Positions 19,199 to 28,395 of a DNA stretch of 64,000 nt are shown in pieces (the stretch's first letter is position 1; each line of letters opens with the position of its first letter). The DNA lies in the NCBI GenBank assembly GCA_002842435.1, contig PHCX01000002.1:186001-250000 (forward strand), read 5' to 3'. Position numbers and translations under genes: made by a program. The DNA comes from Betaproteobacteria bacterium HGW-Betaproteobacteria-1 (GTDB lineage Bacteria > Pseudomonadota > Gammaproteobacteria > Burkholderiales > Methylophilaceae). The notes beneath the pieces were generated by a model, which had not been told where the DNA came from, did not search any database, and saw nothing but the letters and a program-made list of their open reading frames with translations.

Positions 19199-19429
19199 TT
19201 AGCTGCCAGCGGATTCTTCTGCTGGAGGCACACGTTCTTCATCGCTAGGTTCATAACCACCAGGCTCATTGGAGGCTGGTGCAGCTTCTTCTGCAGGAGC
19301 GGCATCTTCCATCGGAGCAACTTCTTCCATAGGAGCGGCGTCATCTGCAGGTGCTTCTTCCTTTGGACCGCAGCCAGTGATTAAGGTAAGGGCGAACAGG
19401 GCAGCCAGTGTTGTTGACCAAAATTTCAT
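19199..19429 (-). CDS. Small Ala/Glu/Pro-rich lipoprotein
   Basis: 76-aa protein with a lipoprotein signal peptide ending in lipobox LITGC (Cys about residue 20). A low-complexity acidic tail follows, built on imperfect repeats of the type APxEEVAP-MEDAAPAEEAAP. GGGAG lies about 7 nt before the ATG, and a terminator follows. No family or function recognised; probably an abundant envelope-anchored, disordered protein. The first residues after the Cys (GPK) contain no Asp at +2, so outer-membrane sorting is the default expectation. Confidence 0.75.
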   Translation of the reverse strand: MKFWSTTLAALFALTLITGCGPKEEAPADDAAPMEEVAPMEDAAPAEEAAPASNEPGGYEPSDEERVPPAEESAGS

Positions 19430-19633
19430 TGATATCTCCCAGTAGTTGTGATGGATGGGTCATTACCCAAGAATTTATTCTACTGCAATCTTGGTTGTAG
19501 TGCGAGTGTACTGCAATATTGCTGCGATTTTGTGCAATTTCCGGGGAGAAAAGACATGAAATCGCGAGTAATGGCACTATATTGGAATTTTTAGCTGTAA
19601 CTTATCCGGGATCGCGGGGTCTTGAATTACAAG

Positions 19634-20239
19634 ATGAATACACGAACATTGCCTTTGTTTCCGCTGGATGTGGTGATCTTTCCGCAAGGGCTGTTGCCGC
19701 TCAGGATATTCGAGGCGCGCTATCTGGATATGGTGAAGGAATGCTATCGCAACAACGGTGAATTCGGCGTTGTTGCGGCGCTCGAAGGTGCGAGCAGCCA
19801 TTTCCCCTTCTGTGAGGTTGGCACCGCAGTACGCATTGTGGACTTTGATGTGCCGGAGATCGGCCTGATCAATATCCGCTGTCTTGCGCAGCAGCGCTTT
19901 CGCGTGCACTCTGCCACACAGCAGGAGGATGGATTATGGCTGGGTGAGGTGGCAGAGATAGAGAATGATATGGCCCTCAGCCTGCCGGATGACCTGGTGA
20001 GAACGGCCGATAGTTTGCGACATGTCATCAATGCCCTGCTAAAGCAGGGATTTGACAAGGATACCTTGCCAATCGCGCAGCCTTATCTGTTTGATGATTG
20101 TGCCTGGGTGGCGAACCGCTGGATTGAGTTGTTGAACATTTCCCTCGAGCAGAAACAGCGTTTTCTTGAACTGGACAGTGCTCTGGTAAGGCTGGAACTG
20201 GTGCAGGATATGTTTATGGAGAAAGAGCGGGATAGCTGA
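19634..20239 (+). CDS. Lon N-terminal (LON substrate-binding) domain protein
   Basis: 201-aa stand-alone LON-domain protein: TLPLFPLDVVIFPQGLLPLRIFEARYLDMV is the classic opening, then a beta-rich half (FGVVAALEG, VGTAVRIVDFD, INIRCLAQQRFRV) and a helical C-terminus. It has no AAA or protease domain. Such proteins are common in proteobacteria; their role is unclear, probably substrate recruitment. An upstream in-frame TTG at 19622 is possible; the ATG is preferred but not decided by a ribosome site. Confidence 0.82.
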   Translation: MNTRTLPLFPLDVVIFPQGLLPLRIFEARYLDMVKECYRNNGEFGVVAALEGASSHFPFCEVGTAVRIVDFDVPEIGLINIRCLAQQRFRVHSATQQEDGLWLGEVAEIENDMALSLPDDLVRTADSLRHVINALLKQGFDKDTLPIAQPYLFDDCAWVANRWIELLNISLEQKQRFLELDSALVRLELVQDMFMEKERDS

Positions 20240-20246
20240 GAAGCTT

Positions 20247-20591
20247 TTACAGTCCGCGTAACGGATCATCATCGTCATCACGATCCTTGAAGTCCGGCGG
20301 ATAGTAGGGGTCGGCCACATACGCCGGACCTTTCATGATCATGACGATAAAGGCGGCAAAGCCAACGACAACCATCAATGTCCAGTGCAGGATGACGACG
20401 GCGATGGTGATGATGATGGTCTTGTCCATCACCTTTGGCTCCAGCAATTCGCTCAGATAAAGGACATAGACAAAAGCCGCAGGAATCAGGGTGCCGAGCA
20501 GCAGAATCCAGGGAAGCTTGCGCAGCACCTGCCATTCGAGACCGCTGGCAGAGCGTCTGAAACCCGGCAGTTTTCTGAAATAATCCATCAT
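20247..20591 (-). CDS. Conserved hypothetical membrane protein
   Basis: 114-aa protein with an N-terminal basic part, two or three hydrophobic helices (about 28-48, 58-88) and an acidic C-terminal tail (FKDRDDDDDPLRGL). It resembles small uncharacterised betaproteobacterial inner-membrane proteins; no function can be given. Convergent with the LON gene, with only 7 bp between their stops. Start uncertain by one codon (ATGATG). Confidence 0.65.
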   Translation of the reverse strand: MMDYFRKLPGFRRSASGLEWQVLRKLPWILLLGTLIPAAFVYVLYLSELLEPKVMDKTIIITIAVVILHWTLMVVVGFAAFIVMIMKGPAYVADPYYPPDFKDRDDDDDPLRGL

Positions 20592-20676
20592 CCATTAGAA
20601 TGCTATGCGTTAAGGGTTAGGTTACTCTTGGTAACTTAAGTTCTGCAAACGAAAGCCATGAATCGCTGAAGATCAA

Positions 20677-21984
20677 ATGCACACCATCTCTCAAGAAGCC
20701 CACAAACAAGCCCGGCAATTGCTGGAATTTATCGACGCCAGTCCGAGTCCGTGGCATGCCGTCAGCAGCATCGAATCCCGTTTGCTCGAGCAGGGCTTCA
20801 TTCGATTGCAGGAGCAAGATGCCTGGTCGCTCAAGCCGGGCGGCAGTTATTTCGTCAGCCGCAAGGATGCTTCCATCATCGCTTTTCGAATGGGCGAAAA
20901 GCCCGTTAGTGAGACCGGTTTCCGCATAGTGGGCGCTCACACGGATTCGCCCGGCCTGCGTTTGAAACCGAAGGCGGCCTACGCTACCGATGGTATCGCC
21001 CGCTTGGCGGTAGAAGTCTACGGCGGGCCGATACTGGCGACGTTTACCGACCGCGACCTGAGTCTGGCCGGCCGGGTGAATGTACGCAGCGGGCAGGGTT
21101 TTGAAACCCATCTGGTGCGTTTCGAGCAACCGCTGGTACGCTTGCCGAATCTGGCGATCCACATGAACCGTGAAGTGAATGAGCAGGGGTTGAAACTGCA
21201 CAAGCAGAACGAACTGCCCCTGATATTCGGTTTCGGCAAGGATACTGAAACTGCGGCACAGGCATTCCTGCAGTTGCTGGCGACGCAACTCAAGGTGGAA
21301 CCGGACCGGATACTGAACTGGGAAATGAACGTCTATGACACGCAACCCGGCGTGTTCTGGGGTGCGGATCAGGAATTCATCGCCGATAGCCAGCTCGACA
21401 ACCTGGCCTCCTGCCACGCGGGCATCACGGCACTGCTGCAGGCGCAGACTCTGGAGGCGACCGCCGTTTGCGCGCTGTTCGATCACGAGGAAGTCGGCAG
21501 TGAAAGCGCCAGCGGCGCCGGCGGCAGTTTTATCGCTGATGTGCTGGCACGGATCGCCGCCGCCCAGGGACTGAGCGAGGAAATGCGGCTGGCCGCCCAT
21601 GCCCGCAGTTTCATCATCAGCGCCGACATGGCGCACGCCTATCACCCGAATTTCCCCAATGCCTACGAACCGGGGCATAAGGTCATGGTCAACGGCGGCC
21701 CGGTGATCAAGATCAACGTCAACCAGCGTTACAGCTCGGATGCGAATACCTCAGCACAATTTATGCTGCTGTGCGAAAAGGCCGGTGTGCCGTATCAGCA
21801 ATATGCGCACCGCACCGATCTGGGTTGCGGCAGCACCATCGGGCCTATCGTTTCATCGGCGCTGGGCATGGCCGGCGTCGATGTCGGCTGCCCGATGTGG
21901 GCCATGCACAGCCTGCGCGAGAGTGCCGGCGTGCTCGATCACCATGCCATGATCAAGGTGCTGCAAGCAGCATTCGAGGCTTGA
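20677..21984 (+). CDS. apeB: M18 family aminopeptidase
   Basis: Cytosolic zinc aminopeptidase of 435 aa (aspartyl aminopeptidase family). Metal and catalytic motifs visible: GAHTDSPGLRLKP (His and Asp), DSQLDNLASC, LFDHEEVGSESASGAGG (general base Glu and metal Glu), SADMAHAYHPNFP and the C-terminal MHSLRESAGVLDHHAM (metal His). It is full length for the family. Releases N-terminal residues from peptides; probably a housekeeping peptide-turnover enzyme. Followed after 8 bp by a small DUF2007-type gene. Confidence 0.95.
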   Translation: MHTISQEAHKQARQLLEFIDASPSPWHAVSSIESRLLEQGFIRLQEQDAWSLKPGGSYFVSRKDASIIAFRMGEKPVSETGFRIVGAHTDSPGLRLKPKAAYATDGIARLAVEVYGGPILATFTDRDLSLAGRVNVRSGQGFETHLVRFEQPLVRLPNLAIHMNREVNEQGLKLHKQNELPLIFGFGKDTETAAQAFLQLLATQLKVEPDRILNWEMNVYDTQPGVFWGADQEFIADSQLDNLASCHAGITALLQAQTLEATAVCALFDHEEVGSESASGAGGSFIADVLARIAAAQGLSEEMRLAAHARSFIISADMAHAYHPNFPNAYEPGHKVMVNGGPVIKINVNQRYSSDANTSAQFMLLCEKAGVPYQQYAHRTDLGCGSTIGPIVSSALGMAGVDVGCPMWAMHSLRESAGVLDHHAMIKVLQAAFEA

Positions 21985-21992
21985 ATTTAGTC

Positions 21993-22217
21993 ATGCGTGC
22001 CATCTACGAACCGGCCCACTCAATCGAAGCCAACCTGGTCGTTGGTCTGCTACAGCAGTTCGGCATACAGGCGCACATTGCCGGCGAGTACCTGCAGGGC
22101 GGTGCCGGCGAATTGCCGGCTTTCGGCCTGATGCGCGTCATGGTGGAAGACAAGGATGCGGAAAGCGCCCGGCAGCTGATAGAGGAATGGAACAGTGCCG
22201 AGCCGCTAGTGGAATGA
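21993..22217 (+). CDS. DUF2007 (putative signal-transducing) protein
   Basis: 74-aa protein: YEPAHSIEANLVVGLLQQFGIQAHIAGEYLQGGAGELPAFGL, then VEDKDAESARQLIEEW. This matches the PII-like small DUF2007 fold in which a residue pair binds a partner or ligand; function is unknown. It begins 8 nt after apeB and is probably cotranscribed; its stop nearly abuts the convergent usp gene. Confidence 0.8.
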   Translation: MRAIYEPAHSIEANLVVGLLQQFGIQAHIAGEYLQGGAGELPAFGLMRVMVEDKDAESARQLIEEWNSAEPLVE

Positions 22218-22218
22218 G

Positions 22219-23073
22219 TTAGCGCAGCAGCAATAGCGGCACCTTGCTGGTGTGCTGGATCATTTTGGTTGTGGTGCTGCCGACCAGGAACTGGCGGATT
22301 TTGGAATGTCCGTAAGCACCCATCACCACCATGCCGATGTCGTATTGGTCGCGATAGTCGCACAGTACATGCTTGACTTCACCGGCGATGATCTCGGTTA
22401 CGACGCTGAACCCGGCGACTTCCAGAATCTTGCGCGCCCAGTCCAAGTGAGCATTCATGTCGTTGGTGGCGGTGCCGACCATGACGATGTGGCAGGGCAG
22501 GCCCTTGAACAGCGGACTGCTGGCGACCATCTCGATACCCTTGCGCGTGGTGGCGCTGCCGTCGTAGGCGATCATGAAGCTTTGCGGTTGGCGGAAATCG
22601 TGCGGCGAGACCAGAATCGGCCGGTGCATGGTACGCACCACGCGCTCCAGATTATTGCCGATATGGTCGCCCAGGCTGTCGCCATCCTCGCCCTGTTTGC
22701 CCACGACCAGCAGTCGAATCTCCGGCTCCAGTTCTTTCAGCGTATCGACCAGGTCGCCGCGTCGCTGTTTGCAGGTGATCTGGCTGACGCCGTTGTTGAC
22801 GGCGATTTCCTTGGCGGCTTCCAGCATATGGCGGCCGTGTTCCAGCAAGATCTTGCCGCGTTTTTCGTCCAGTTCCGTCAGCTCGCTGAGCAGGGCCTCG
22901 CGGCTGCCGAGGCCGATACTGCCGCTGAGATTGGCAGGCGCCGGGGTTTCGGTTTTATCCAGCACGTGCAGGAACTGCAGCGGCGCATCCAGCTGTTTGC
23001 TGGCCCAGGCGGCGTATTCGCAGACGGCGGGGGATGTGCTGGAACCATCAATACAGGCAACTACATTAGTCAT
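22219..23073 (-). CDS. Tandem universal stress protein
   Basis: 284 aa with two UspA domains. The first begins VVACIDGSSTSPAVCEYAAW. The second, from about residue 150, begins SFMIAYDGSATTRKGIEMV and ends GAYGHSKIRQFLVGSTTTKM, the G-x2-G-x9-G-S/T ATP-binding motif. The equivalent loop in domain 1 is VVGKQGEDGDSLGDHIGNNLERVV. It lies 12 bp downstream of the SulP gene on the same strand. This SulP-Usp pairing recurs in many bacteria and suggests control of the transporter by nucleotide or stress state. Confidence 0.9.
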   Translation of the reverse strand: MTNVVACIDGSSTSPAVCEYAAWASKQLDAPLQFLHVLDKTETPAPANLSGSIGLGSREALLSELTELDEKRGKILLEHGRHMLEAAKEIAVNNGVSQITCKQRRGDLVDTLKELEPEIRLLVVGKQGEDGDSLGDHIGNNLERVVRTMHRPILVSPHDFRQPQSFMIAYDGSATTRKGIEMVASSPLFKGLPCHIVMVGTATNDMNAHLDWARKILEVAGFSVVTEIIAGEVKHVLCDYRDQYDIGMVVMGAYGHSKIRQFLVGSTTTKMIQHTSKVPLLLLR

Positions 23074-23085
23074 GCTGATCTCCTC

Positions 23086-24576
23086 TTAGTGGCCCATCAG
23101 GCCATCAACTGCTTCGGGCTTGTCATGTACTGCGAATCTGTCGACGATGGTGGCGCTCGCTTCATTGAGGCCGATCAATTCAACTTCGGTACCTTCACGA
23201 CGGAATTTGATCACTACCTTGTCCAATGCGGAGACTGAGGTGATATCCCAGAAATGCGCATGAGTGAGGTCGATGATGATCTTGTCCACAGCCTCCTTGA
23301 AGTCGAAGGAGTTCGTGAACTTGTCAGCCGAGCTGAAGAATACCTGGCCGATGACCTTGTAGGTGCGCAGCGAACCGTCATCATTGATCTCGGACGTGAC
23401 CAACATGAAGTGGCTGACCTTGTTGGCAAAGAACAGCGAGGCGAGCAATACGCCGGCCAGTACGCCAAAGGCCAGGTTGTGCGTGAATACGACGACGATC
23501 ACGGTCATGACCATGACGATATTGGTGCTGAGCGGGTGCTCTTTCAGGTTGGTGATGGAGCTCCAGCTGAAGGTGCCGATCGAGACCATGATCATGACAG
23601 CGACCAGCGCCGCCATCGGGATCTGCGAGACCCAGTCGTCGAGAAAGACGACCATCAGCAACAGGACAAAACCGGCAATGAAGCAGGAAAGTCGGGTGCG
23701 GCCGCCCGACTTCACGTTGATGACGGATTGGCCAATCATCGCGCAACCTGCCATGCCGCCCAACAGGCCGGAGGCGATGTTGGCGACGCCCTGGCCCTTG
23801 CATTCACGGTTCTTGTCGCTGCTGGTGTCGGTCAGGTCGTCGACGATGGTGGCGGTCATCAGCGATTCCAGCAGGCCGACCACGGCGAGTGACAGCGCGT
23901 AAGGGAAGATGATGGCCAGCGTCTCGAAATTGAGCGGCACGTCCGGCCAGAGGAAGACCGGCAGCGTGTCCGGCAGCTCGCCCATGTCGCCGACGGTGCG
24001 GATATCCAGGCCCAGATACATGGCGACGCCGGTCAGCACAATGATGGTCACCAGCGGCGATGGAATCTTCCTGGTGATGTAGGGAAACAGGTAAATGATG
24101 CCGAGACCGGCAGCGGTCATGGCGTAGACATGCCAGGTGACGCCTGGAGTCGACGGGTTCAGCTCCGGCAGTTGCGCCATGAAGATGAGGATGGCCAGCG
24201 CGTTGACGAAGCCGGTGACTACCGAGCGCGAGACAAAGCGCATCAGCGAGCCCAGCTTGAGATAACCGAAGATGATCTGGATGACGCCGGTCAGTAGCGT
24301 GGCGGCCAACAGGTATTCGAGGCCATGGTCGCGTACCAGCGTCACCATGAGCAAAGCCATGGCGCCGGTGGCGGCCGAGATCATGCCGGGTCTGCCGCCG
24401 ACGAAGGCGATGACGACGGCGATACAGAATGAGGCATAAAGGCCGACCTTGGGGTCGACGCCGGCGATGATGGAGAAGGCGATGGCTTCGGGGATGAGCG
24501 CCAGCGCGACGACGAGGCCCGCGAGCACGTCGCCGCGAATATTGGATAGCCAGTCTTGTTTGATGGATTTGAGCAT
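23086..24576 (-). CDS. SulP family anion transporter with STAS domain
   Basis: 496-aa membrane protein: about ten to twelve hydrophobic segments opening with the SulP consensus [20 protein letters not shown] and [14 protein letters not shown], then a C-terminal STAS domain (about 390-490; [32 protein letters not shown]). SulP carriers move sulfate, bicarbonate or other anions. Which one is used here cannot be read from sequence; the linked Usp gene is often seen with bicarbonate-type members. Confidence 0.9.
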   Translation of the reverse strand: MLKSIKQDWLSNIRGDVLAGLVVALALIPEAIAFSIIAGVDPKVGLYASFCIAVVIAFVGGRPGMISAATGAMALLMVTLVRDHGLEYLLAATLLTGVIQIIFGYLKLGSLMRFVSRSVVTGFVNALAILIFMAQLPELNPSTPGVTWHVYAMTAAGLGIIYLFPYITRKIPSPLVTIIVLTGVAMYLGLDIRTVGDMGELPDTLPVFLWPDVPLNFETLAIIFPYALSLAVVGLLESLMTATIVDDLTDTSSDKNRECKGQGVANIASGLLGGMAGCAMIGQSVINVKSGGRTRLSCFIAGFVLLLMVVFLDDWVSQIPMAALVAVMIMVSIGTFSWSSITNLKEHPLSTNIVMVMTVIVVVFTHNLAFGVLAGVLLASLFFANKVSHFMLVTSEINDDGSLRTYKVIGQVFFSSADKFTNSFDFKEAVDKIIIDLTHAHFWDITSVSALDKVVIKFRREGTEVELIGLNEASATIVDRFAVHDKPEAVDGLMGH

Positions 24577-24964
24577 TTGTCTGCCAGTGTTTGATCAATC
24601 AAAGGTAGCGGGATGGTGGTGCGTGTCGCAAGAGCAGATTGCGTACACCAAGACCGTATTACCTTGATTTGTGTTGTTTCGGAGCTTGGAAGTCGGCTTT
24701 GCCCCAGCTATCAAGGGCAACCGCAGGGAAGGCAGAAATATTTACATTGGAATTCTTTAATTGATTTGATGGTGTTGATTTAATGGCGCGATTATAACGC
24801 CGCAGGGTGGTTTCACCCAAACCGGGTATGGGTTTGCCTGATGACGGGCGCACGCTGCTTTCTTAGTCCATACGGACTATTGGAGCAAGCAGGGGCCTGG
24901 GGTCTAATGATTTCGCAACCATTTTAAGTTGTTGGATTTTTAAACTTGAAAGGAGCGAATCAAT
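24577..24964. other. Divergent intergenic region, includes palindrome at 24864-24879
   Basis: 388-bp gap between sulP and the small secreted-protein gene. No ORF or RNA is recognised. A perfect palindrome TAGTCC-ATAC-GGACTA lies at 24864-24879, about 85 bp before the downstream ATG, and could be an operator. No convincing sigma-54 site was found here. Confidence 0.35.
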
Positions 24965-25327
24965 ATGACTCGCAAGAAAATTCTGGCGATTGCCACAGCG
25001 TTTGCCCTGTGTTCTGCGATTGCTACACAGGCCAACGCCGTTGTTCCGGTAACAGCACATTCCGCAACATTGAATGTGGCCGAAATCAATAACCCGATAG
25101 ACCGACATGTGCAAACAGCGGCTGCCTTCATTGAGGGGTTTGCAATGGAACATTTTCGCAGCCGTTCAGTGCAGGCGAAAGCCGTGGATGTCGAACTGTT
25201 TGCCGGGCCGCACCAGTTGTTTGCCAGTGAGCGCAAGCCATCGTTGGCCGACTCCAGCGCCGGCGGCATGATACTGGCCAGTCTTGGCCTGATGGCATTG
25301 ATCGTACGTCGCCGTATTGGCATGTAG
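24965..25327 (+). CDS. Small secreted protein with PEP-CTERM-like C-terminus
   Basis: 120-aa protein with a Sec signal peptide (to about residue 25, ATQANA). Its C-terminus has the tripartite shape of an exosortase sorting signal: a Ser/Gly-rich stretch (ADSSAGG), a hydrophobic segment (MILASLGLMALIV) and a basic end (RRRIGM). The Pro-Glu-Pro motif is missing, so this is at best a variant signal or a plain membrane anchor. AAGGAG lies 9 nt before the ATG; a strong terminator follows. It sits beside the EPS locus. Function unknown. Confidence 0.65.
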   Translation: MTRKKILAIATAFALCSAIATQANAVVPVTAHSATLNVAEINNPIDRHVQTAAAFIEGFAMEHFRSRSVQAKAVDVELFAGPHQLFASERKPSLADSSAGGMILASLGLMALIVRRRIGM

Positions 25328-25346
25328 CAGTTTGGGTGCACTGCAC

Positions 25347-25387
25347 CTACAAAGAAAAAGGCCCGCAATGGGCCTTTTTCTTTGTAG
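25347..25387. terminator. Bidirectional rho-independent terminator
   Basis: An 18-bp perfect stem (CTACAAAGAAAAAGGCCC and its complement) around a 5-nt loop, with T-rich arms on both strands. It separates the rightward secreted-protein gene from the leftward epsA-epsB-vanZ unit. Confidence 0.92.
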
Positions 25388-25426
25388 TTTATTTCTGGCC
25401 GCTTTCTAGTTAGCCAGAGTTTGGTT

Positions 25427-25846
25427 CTAGTGCTGCCTGTGCAGACGGTGGTCAGGGCTGATGCTGAATTTGCGCAGGCTTGCTACCAGGGGCAGTGCGA
25501 AGAGTGCGCCCAGAATATCGGCAAGAAAATCATCGAAACCGGCTTGGCGGCCTGCCAGGAATGTCTGATGTATCTCGTCAGCGGCACCCAGCGAGACCGC
25601 GAGAATGAATACCAATGGCAGTGATAGTGCCGGGAAGGAGAGGCCGGCCAGCAGGGTAATGGTGCCAAAGACGATCAAGTGTGCCACCTTGTCCCAAGGG
25701 GCGGCAAACAGTTCGCCGGCGCCCGGCATGGTGCCGCCGATGAAAATGCCGGCGAGGGTCAGCACAAAGGCGATCGAAGTGATGGTTCGTATGGTCGTTG
25801 ATTTAGTAAGCATTGATTTAGCAAGCTTTGATTTAATAAGCGCCAT
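25427..25846 (-). CDS. VanZ-like membrane protein at the end of the eps unit
   Basis: 139 aa with about four hydrophobic helices and VanZ-family motifs (PWDKVAHLIVFGTITLLAG, LGAADEIHQTFLAGRQAGFDDFLADILGAL). AAGGA lies 6 nt before the ATG, and the start overlaps the end of epsB by 14 nt, so translation is probably coupled. The N-terminus is encoded by three tandem 15-bp repeats (25798-25845), giving LIKSK-LAKSM-LTKST, a recent in-frame expansion. VanZ proteins often accompany EPS/exosortase loci but have no firm function there. Confidence 0.85.
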   Translation of the reverse strand: MALIKSKLAKSMLTKSTTIRTITSIAFVLTLAGIFIGGTMPGAGELFAAPWDKVAHLIVFGTITLLAGLSFPALSLPLVFILAVSLGAADEIHQTFLAGRQAGFDDFLADILGALFALPLVASLRKFSISPDHRLHRQH

Positions 25847-27239
25847 TCTGTCCTTTCAGTACAACCAGTACAGTCTTGAAAATAATATAGACATCGAGTT
25901 TCGGGCTCCAGTTGCGCAGGTAGTCGATATCATAATCGATGCGCGCCTTCATCTTGTCCAGCGTTTCCGTTTCGCCGCGCAGGCCATTGACCTGCGCCCA
26001 GCCGGTGATGCCGGGCTTGACCTTGTGGCGCACCATGTAGCCCTTGATCAGTTTGCGGTACATCTCATTGTGCGCCACGGCATGCGGGCGCGGCCCGACG
26101 ATACTCATGCGACCCTGCAGCACGTTGATGAATTGCGGCAGCTCATCCAGTGAGGTCTTGCGCAGAAAAGCGCCGAAAGGCGTGATGCGCTGGTCGCCCT
26201 TGGTCGCCTGGGTGACTTTGGCGCCATCCTCGCAGACGCTCATGGAGCGGAACTTGTAAACAAGGATCTCCTCGCCGTACAAGCCGTATCTGCGCTGCTT
26301 GAAGATGACCGGGCCGGGCGAGCTGAGCTTGACGCCGATGGCGATGGCAACCAGTAGCGGCGAGATCGGCACCAGGATGGCCAGCGAGAACAGGATGTCC
26401 GCCAGACGTTTGATCAGACCATTGAAGCCGGTGAACGGTGTTTCACAAACGGCCACCACCGGAATGTCCTCGATCTGGCCTGCACGCGCCTGGATCAGGT
26501 CGGCATGGAAGATATCCGGAACAAAATAGATGGACGCCGTAGTGTCCTTCAGTTCATCCAATAACTGCATGATCTGTTCCTGATTGCTTGCCGGCAGGCA
26601 AAGGTAAATGACATTGACCTTGTGCGTTTTGACGAACTCGGGGATATCCTGCAGCCCGCCCAGCAGCGGGAATTTGCTGTCACTGTCTGTGGCTTCGGCG
26701 TCATCGAAAAAACCGAGCAGGTCTGCCGCGATGTAATGGTTATTTGCCAACCGCTCTGCCAGCGCTTGGCCCTGCTCGTTCTGGCCGACGATAATGGTCT
26801 GCTTGACCGGCCCTTGCAACTTTATCAGTAGCGGGGCGATGAAGCGCAGCGCGAAGTCGGCGGTGAGCAGGCATGCCGGCGTGAGCCAGATCCATAGCAG
26901 TATGGCCTCGACCGCAAAATGTTCGATATAGCCTGAAGCGATACCCAGGGTCAGCAGCAAGGTGCAGATGACTACCCATTGCAGGATGACTTTGCTCACC
27001 ATCTGCCATTTGCCCAGATTGATCTTGGAACTGCTGGGGAAGGTCAGCGAAAACAGGATCAGGGACAGGATCAGGTAAGCCGGGTCGAGCCCGCCTTCGA
27101 CCCAGAAGGCGATGAACCAGAGCACCAGCGTGATGACCAGCGGATCGAGCAGGGATTCGGTGGTGTACAGCAGGTTGTCTCGGGCAATCGCTGCACCCAG
27201 GCCCTTGCGGCCCAATCGGGAGGACTTATAACGATTCAT
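25833..27239 (-). CDS. epsB: Undecaprenyl-phosphate sugar phosphotransferase (EPS priming enzyme)
   Basis: 468-aa polyprenyl-phosphate glycosyl-1-phosphate transferase starting the repeat unit on the lipid carrier. N-terminal membrane part (about four helices, to residue 145), a CoA-binding-like domain (about 150-270), a further helix, then the catalytic bacterial sugar-transferase domain: VIFKQRRYGLYGEEILVYKF, RKTSLDELPQFINVLQGRMS, IVGPRP, VKPGITGWAQVNGLRGET. It is WcaJ/EpsB-like and probably transfers glucose-1-P or galactose-1-P. Overlaps epsA by 14 nt and vanZ by 14 nt: one coupled transcript. Confidence 0.93.
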   Translation of the reverse strand: MNRYKSSRLGRKGLGAAIARDNLLYTTESLLDPLVITLVLWFIAFWVEGGLDPAYLILSLILFSLTFPSSSKINLGKWQMVSKVILQWVVICTLLLTLGIASGYIEHFAVEAILLWIWLTPACLLTADFALRFIAPLLIKLQGPVKQTIIVGQNEQGQALAERLANNHYIAADLLGFFDDAEATDSDSKFPLLGGLQDIPEFVKTHKVNVIYLCLPASNQEQIMQLLDELKDTTASIYFVPDIFHADLIQARAGQIEDIPVVAVCETPFTGFNGLIKRLADILFSLAILVPISPLLVAIAIGVKLSSPGPVIFKQRRYGLYGEEILVYKFRSMSVCEDGAKVTQATKGDQRITPFGAFLRKTSLDELPQFINVLQGRMSIVGPRPHAVAHNEMYRKLIKGYMVRHKVKPGITGWAQVNGLRGETETLDKMKARIDYDIDYLRNWSPKLDVYIIFKTVLVVLKGQNGAY

Positions 27240-28032
27240 TGGATGTAACGGGTGTTGAGAGCTTTGCTGACATTTTAGCTACGGCTTGCGTGCGATTGAG
27301 CACATCAAGTTTCTTGAAGATGCGCTGCAGATGGTTCTTCACGGTGAACGCACTGATGTCGAGAATCATGCCGATCTCGAAATTGGTTTTGCCCTTGCGC
27401 ACCCATTCCATGATTTCCTGTTCGCGCATGGATAAAGCCTCCTGCCCGTCATCAGCCAGTTGCAGAGGCGTTACGGTTGCTTTGTGGGCATGACTGGGCT
27501 GGCCGATCTGCCTGAGCATGCAGTCGATGTATGGCACCAGTGTTTCCAGCATTCTTCTGCTGGCTGGCGCCGGCGTTTCTGATTTGCTCAGCACCAGGTA
27601 GAGGCAATCGTGGTGACCGCGTTTGTCCTTGATGGCATGGACGACGGCGGATTTCATTTGCCTGAAGCTGCCACCCAGCTGCTCGTAGCCGAACGGGTCT
27701 TTTTCCGACAGGCCGTGTTTCATGCTGACGGTAAATGGTGCGCATGAATGCTCGGTCCAGTAGTCGAAAAGGCGCTTCAGCAGTGGGATCAGCTTGGCAT
27801 TCTGTGCCTCGGAACCATGCACATCCGGCAAGGGCGAGACGATATCGACAGAAATGAGCCCCAACGAGAAGTCGCCCCATGCCGCGATCATGATGTCATG
27901 AGGCAGGAACTGCTGCAGGTTGCCTTGCGACCACAGCATGAACTCGAAATGAGAGCGTACCCGTAACGACTCGTGTACGAGGTCGAAAAAATTCGTTTTC
28001 TGAACATCGTCCAGCTCAGTGTGTAGTGACAT
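27226..28032 (-). CDS. epsA: EpsA-type LuxR-family transcriptional regulator
   Basis: 268-aa regulator with a C-terminal LuxR/FixJ helix-turn-helix (LSMREQEIMEWVRKGKTNFE, then GMILDISAFTVKNHLQRIFK). The N-terminal domain of about 190 aa lacks a receiver or autoinducer signature. It fits the EpsA regulators that head eps loci with exosortase-type organisation. Start 28032 (MSLHTELDD) is chosen by homology-like length; upstream in-frame ATGs exist, and the ribosome site is weak (GAAGAT). A sigma-54 promoter lies about 200 bp upstream (28231-28245). Confidence 0.82.
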   Translation of the reverse strand: MSLHTELDDVQKTNFFDLVHESLRVRSHFEFMLWSQGNLQQFLPHDIMIAAWGDFSLGLISVDIVSPLPDVHGSEAQNAKLIPLLKRLFDYWTEHSCAPFTVSMKHGLSEKDPFGYEQLGGSFRQMKSAVVHAIKDKRGHHDCLYLVLSKSETPAPASRRMLETLVPYIDCMLRQIGQPSHAHKATVTPLQLADDGQEALSMREQEIMEWVRKGKTNFEIGMILDISAFTVKNHLQRIFKKLDVLNRTQAVAKMSAKLSTPVTSNESL

Positions 28033-28230
28033 ATCTTCAATCTTCACAATAGTTTTCTTGGATTGTTTGAAATGGGCTGCAGCAAAAGCGTGTTTGCCTT
28101 TTCTGCTCCTCCAGCCCGAAAGCCCGAATGACATGTTTGATTCATCGGTGCGTGACTTGCATGTACGGCCGATGATCGGGTCGGCATCAATCAATGGACT
28201 TGCCCGATGTGCCCGCCCGGGTTGTATATG

Positions 28231-28245
28231 GCAAAGACCGTGCCA
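28231..28245 (-). promoter_or_regulatory. Sigma-54 (-24/-12) promoter for epsA-epsB-vanZ
   Basis: On the minus strand TGGCAC-N5-TTGC, an exact match to the RpoN core consensus with the invariant GG and GC ten bases apart. Transcription would start near 28219, giving an untranslated leader of about 185 nt before epsA. A matching promoter occurs at 43990. Confidence 0.8.
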
Positions 28246-28373
28246 TGTTCTCAAGCTATTGTTTTGTATTGATATTTGTTCTTTTCGCATGAGTCGCCAA
28301 CTGCAGAATCTGTCTGCAAATGACGACAGCAGATATTTCAAAGATGTTAAGTAATTGATTTCAATTGATTAAC

Positions 28374-28395
28374 CATGTCTCAAGTCGCAGACATG
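28374..28395. promoter_or_regulatory. Inverted repeat, probable enhancer site for a sigma-54 activator
   Basis: CATGTCT-N8-AGACATG, a perfect 7-bp inverted repeat. Its core TGTCT-N8-AGACA (28376-28393) is 130 bp upstream of the sigma-54 promoter of epsA. The same core at almost the same distance precedes the sigma-54 promoter at 43990. It also lies upstream of the divergent gene at 28641. Confidence 0.7.

Noticed and set aside
24577-24964. Sigma-54 promoter before the PEP-CTERM-like gene
   Set aside because: GG and GC pairs at the right spacing occur only in a poor context (CGGGTAT...TTTGC) and no TGTCT-N8-AGACA repeat is present.
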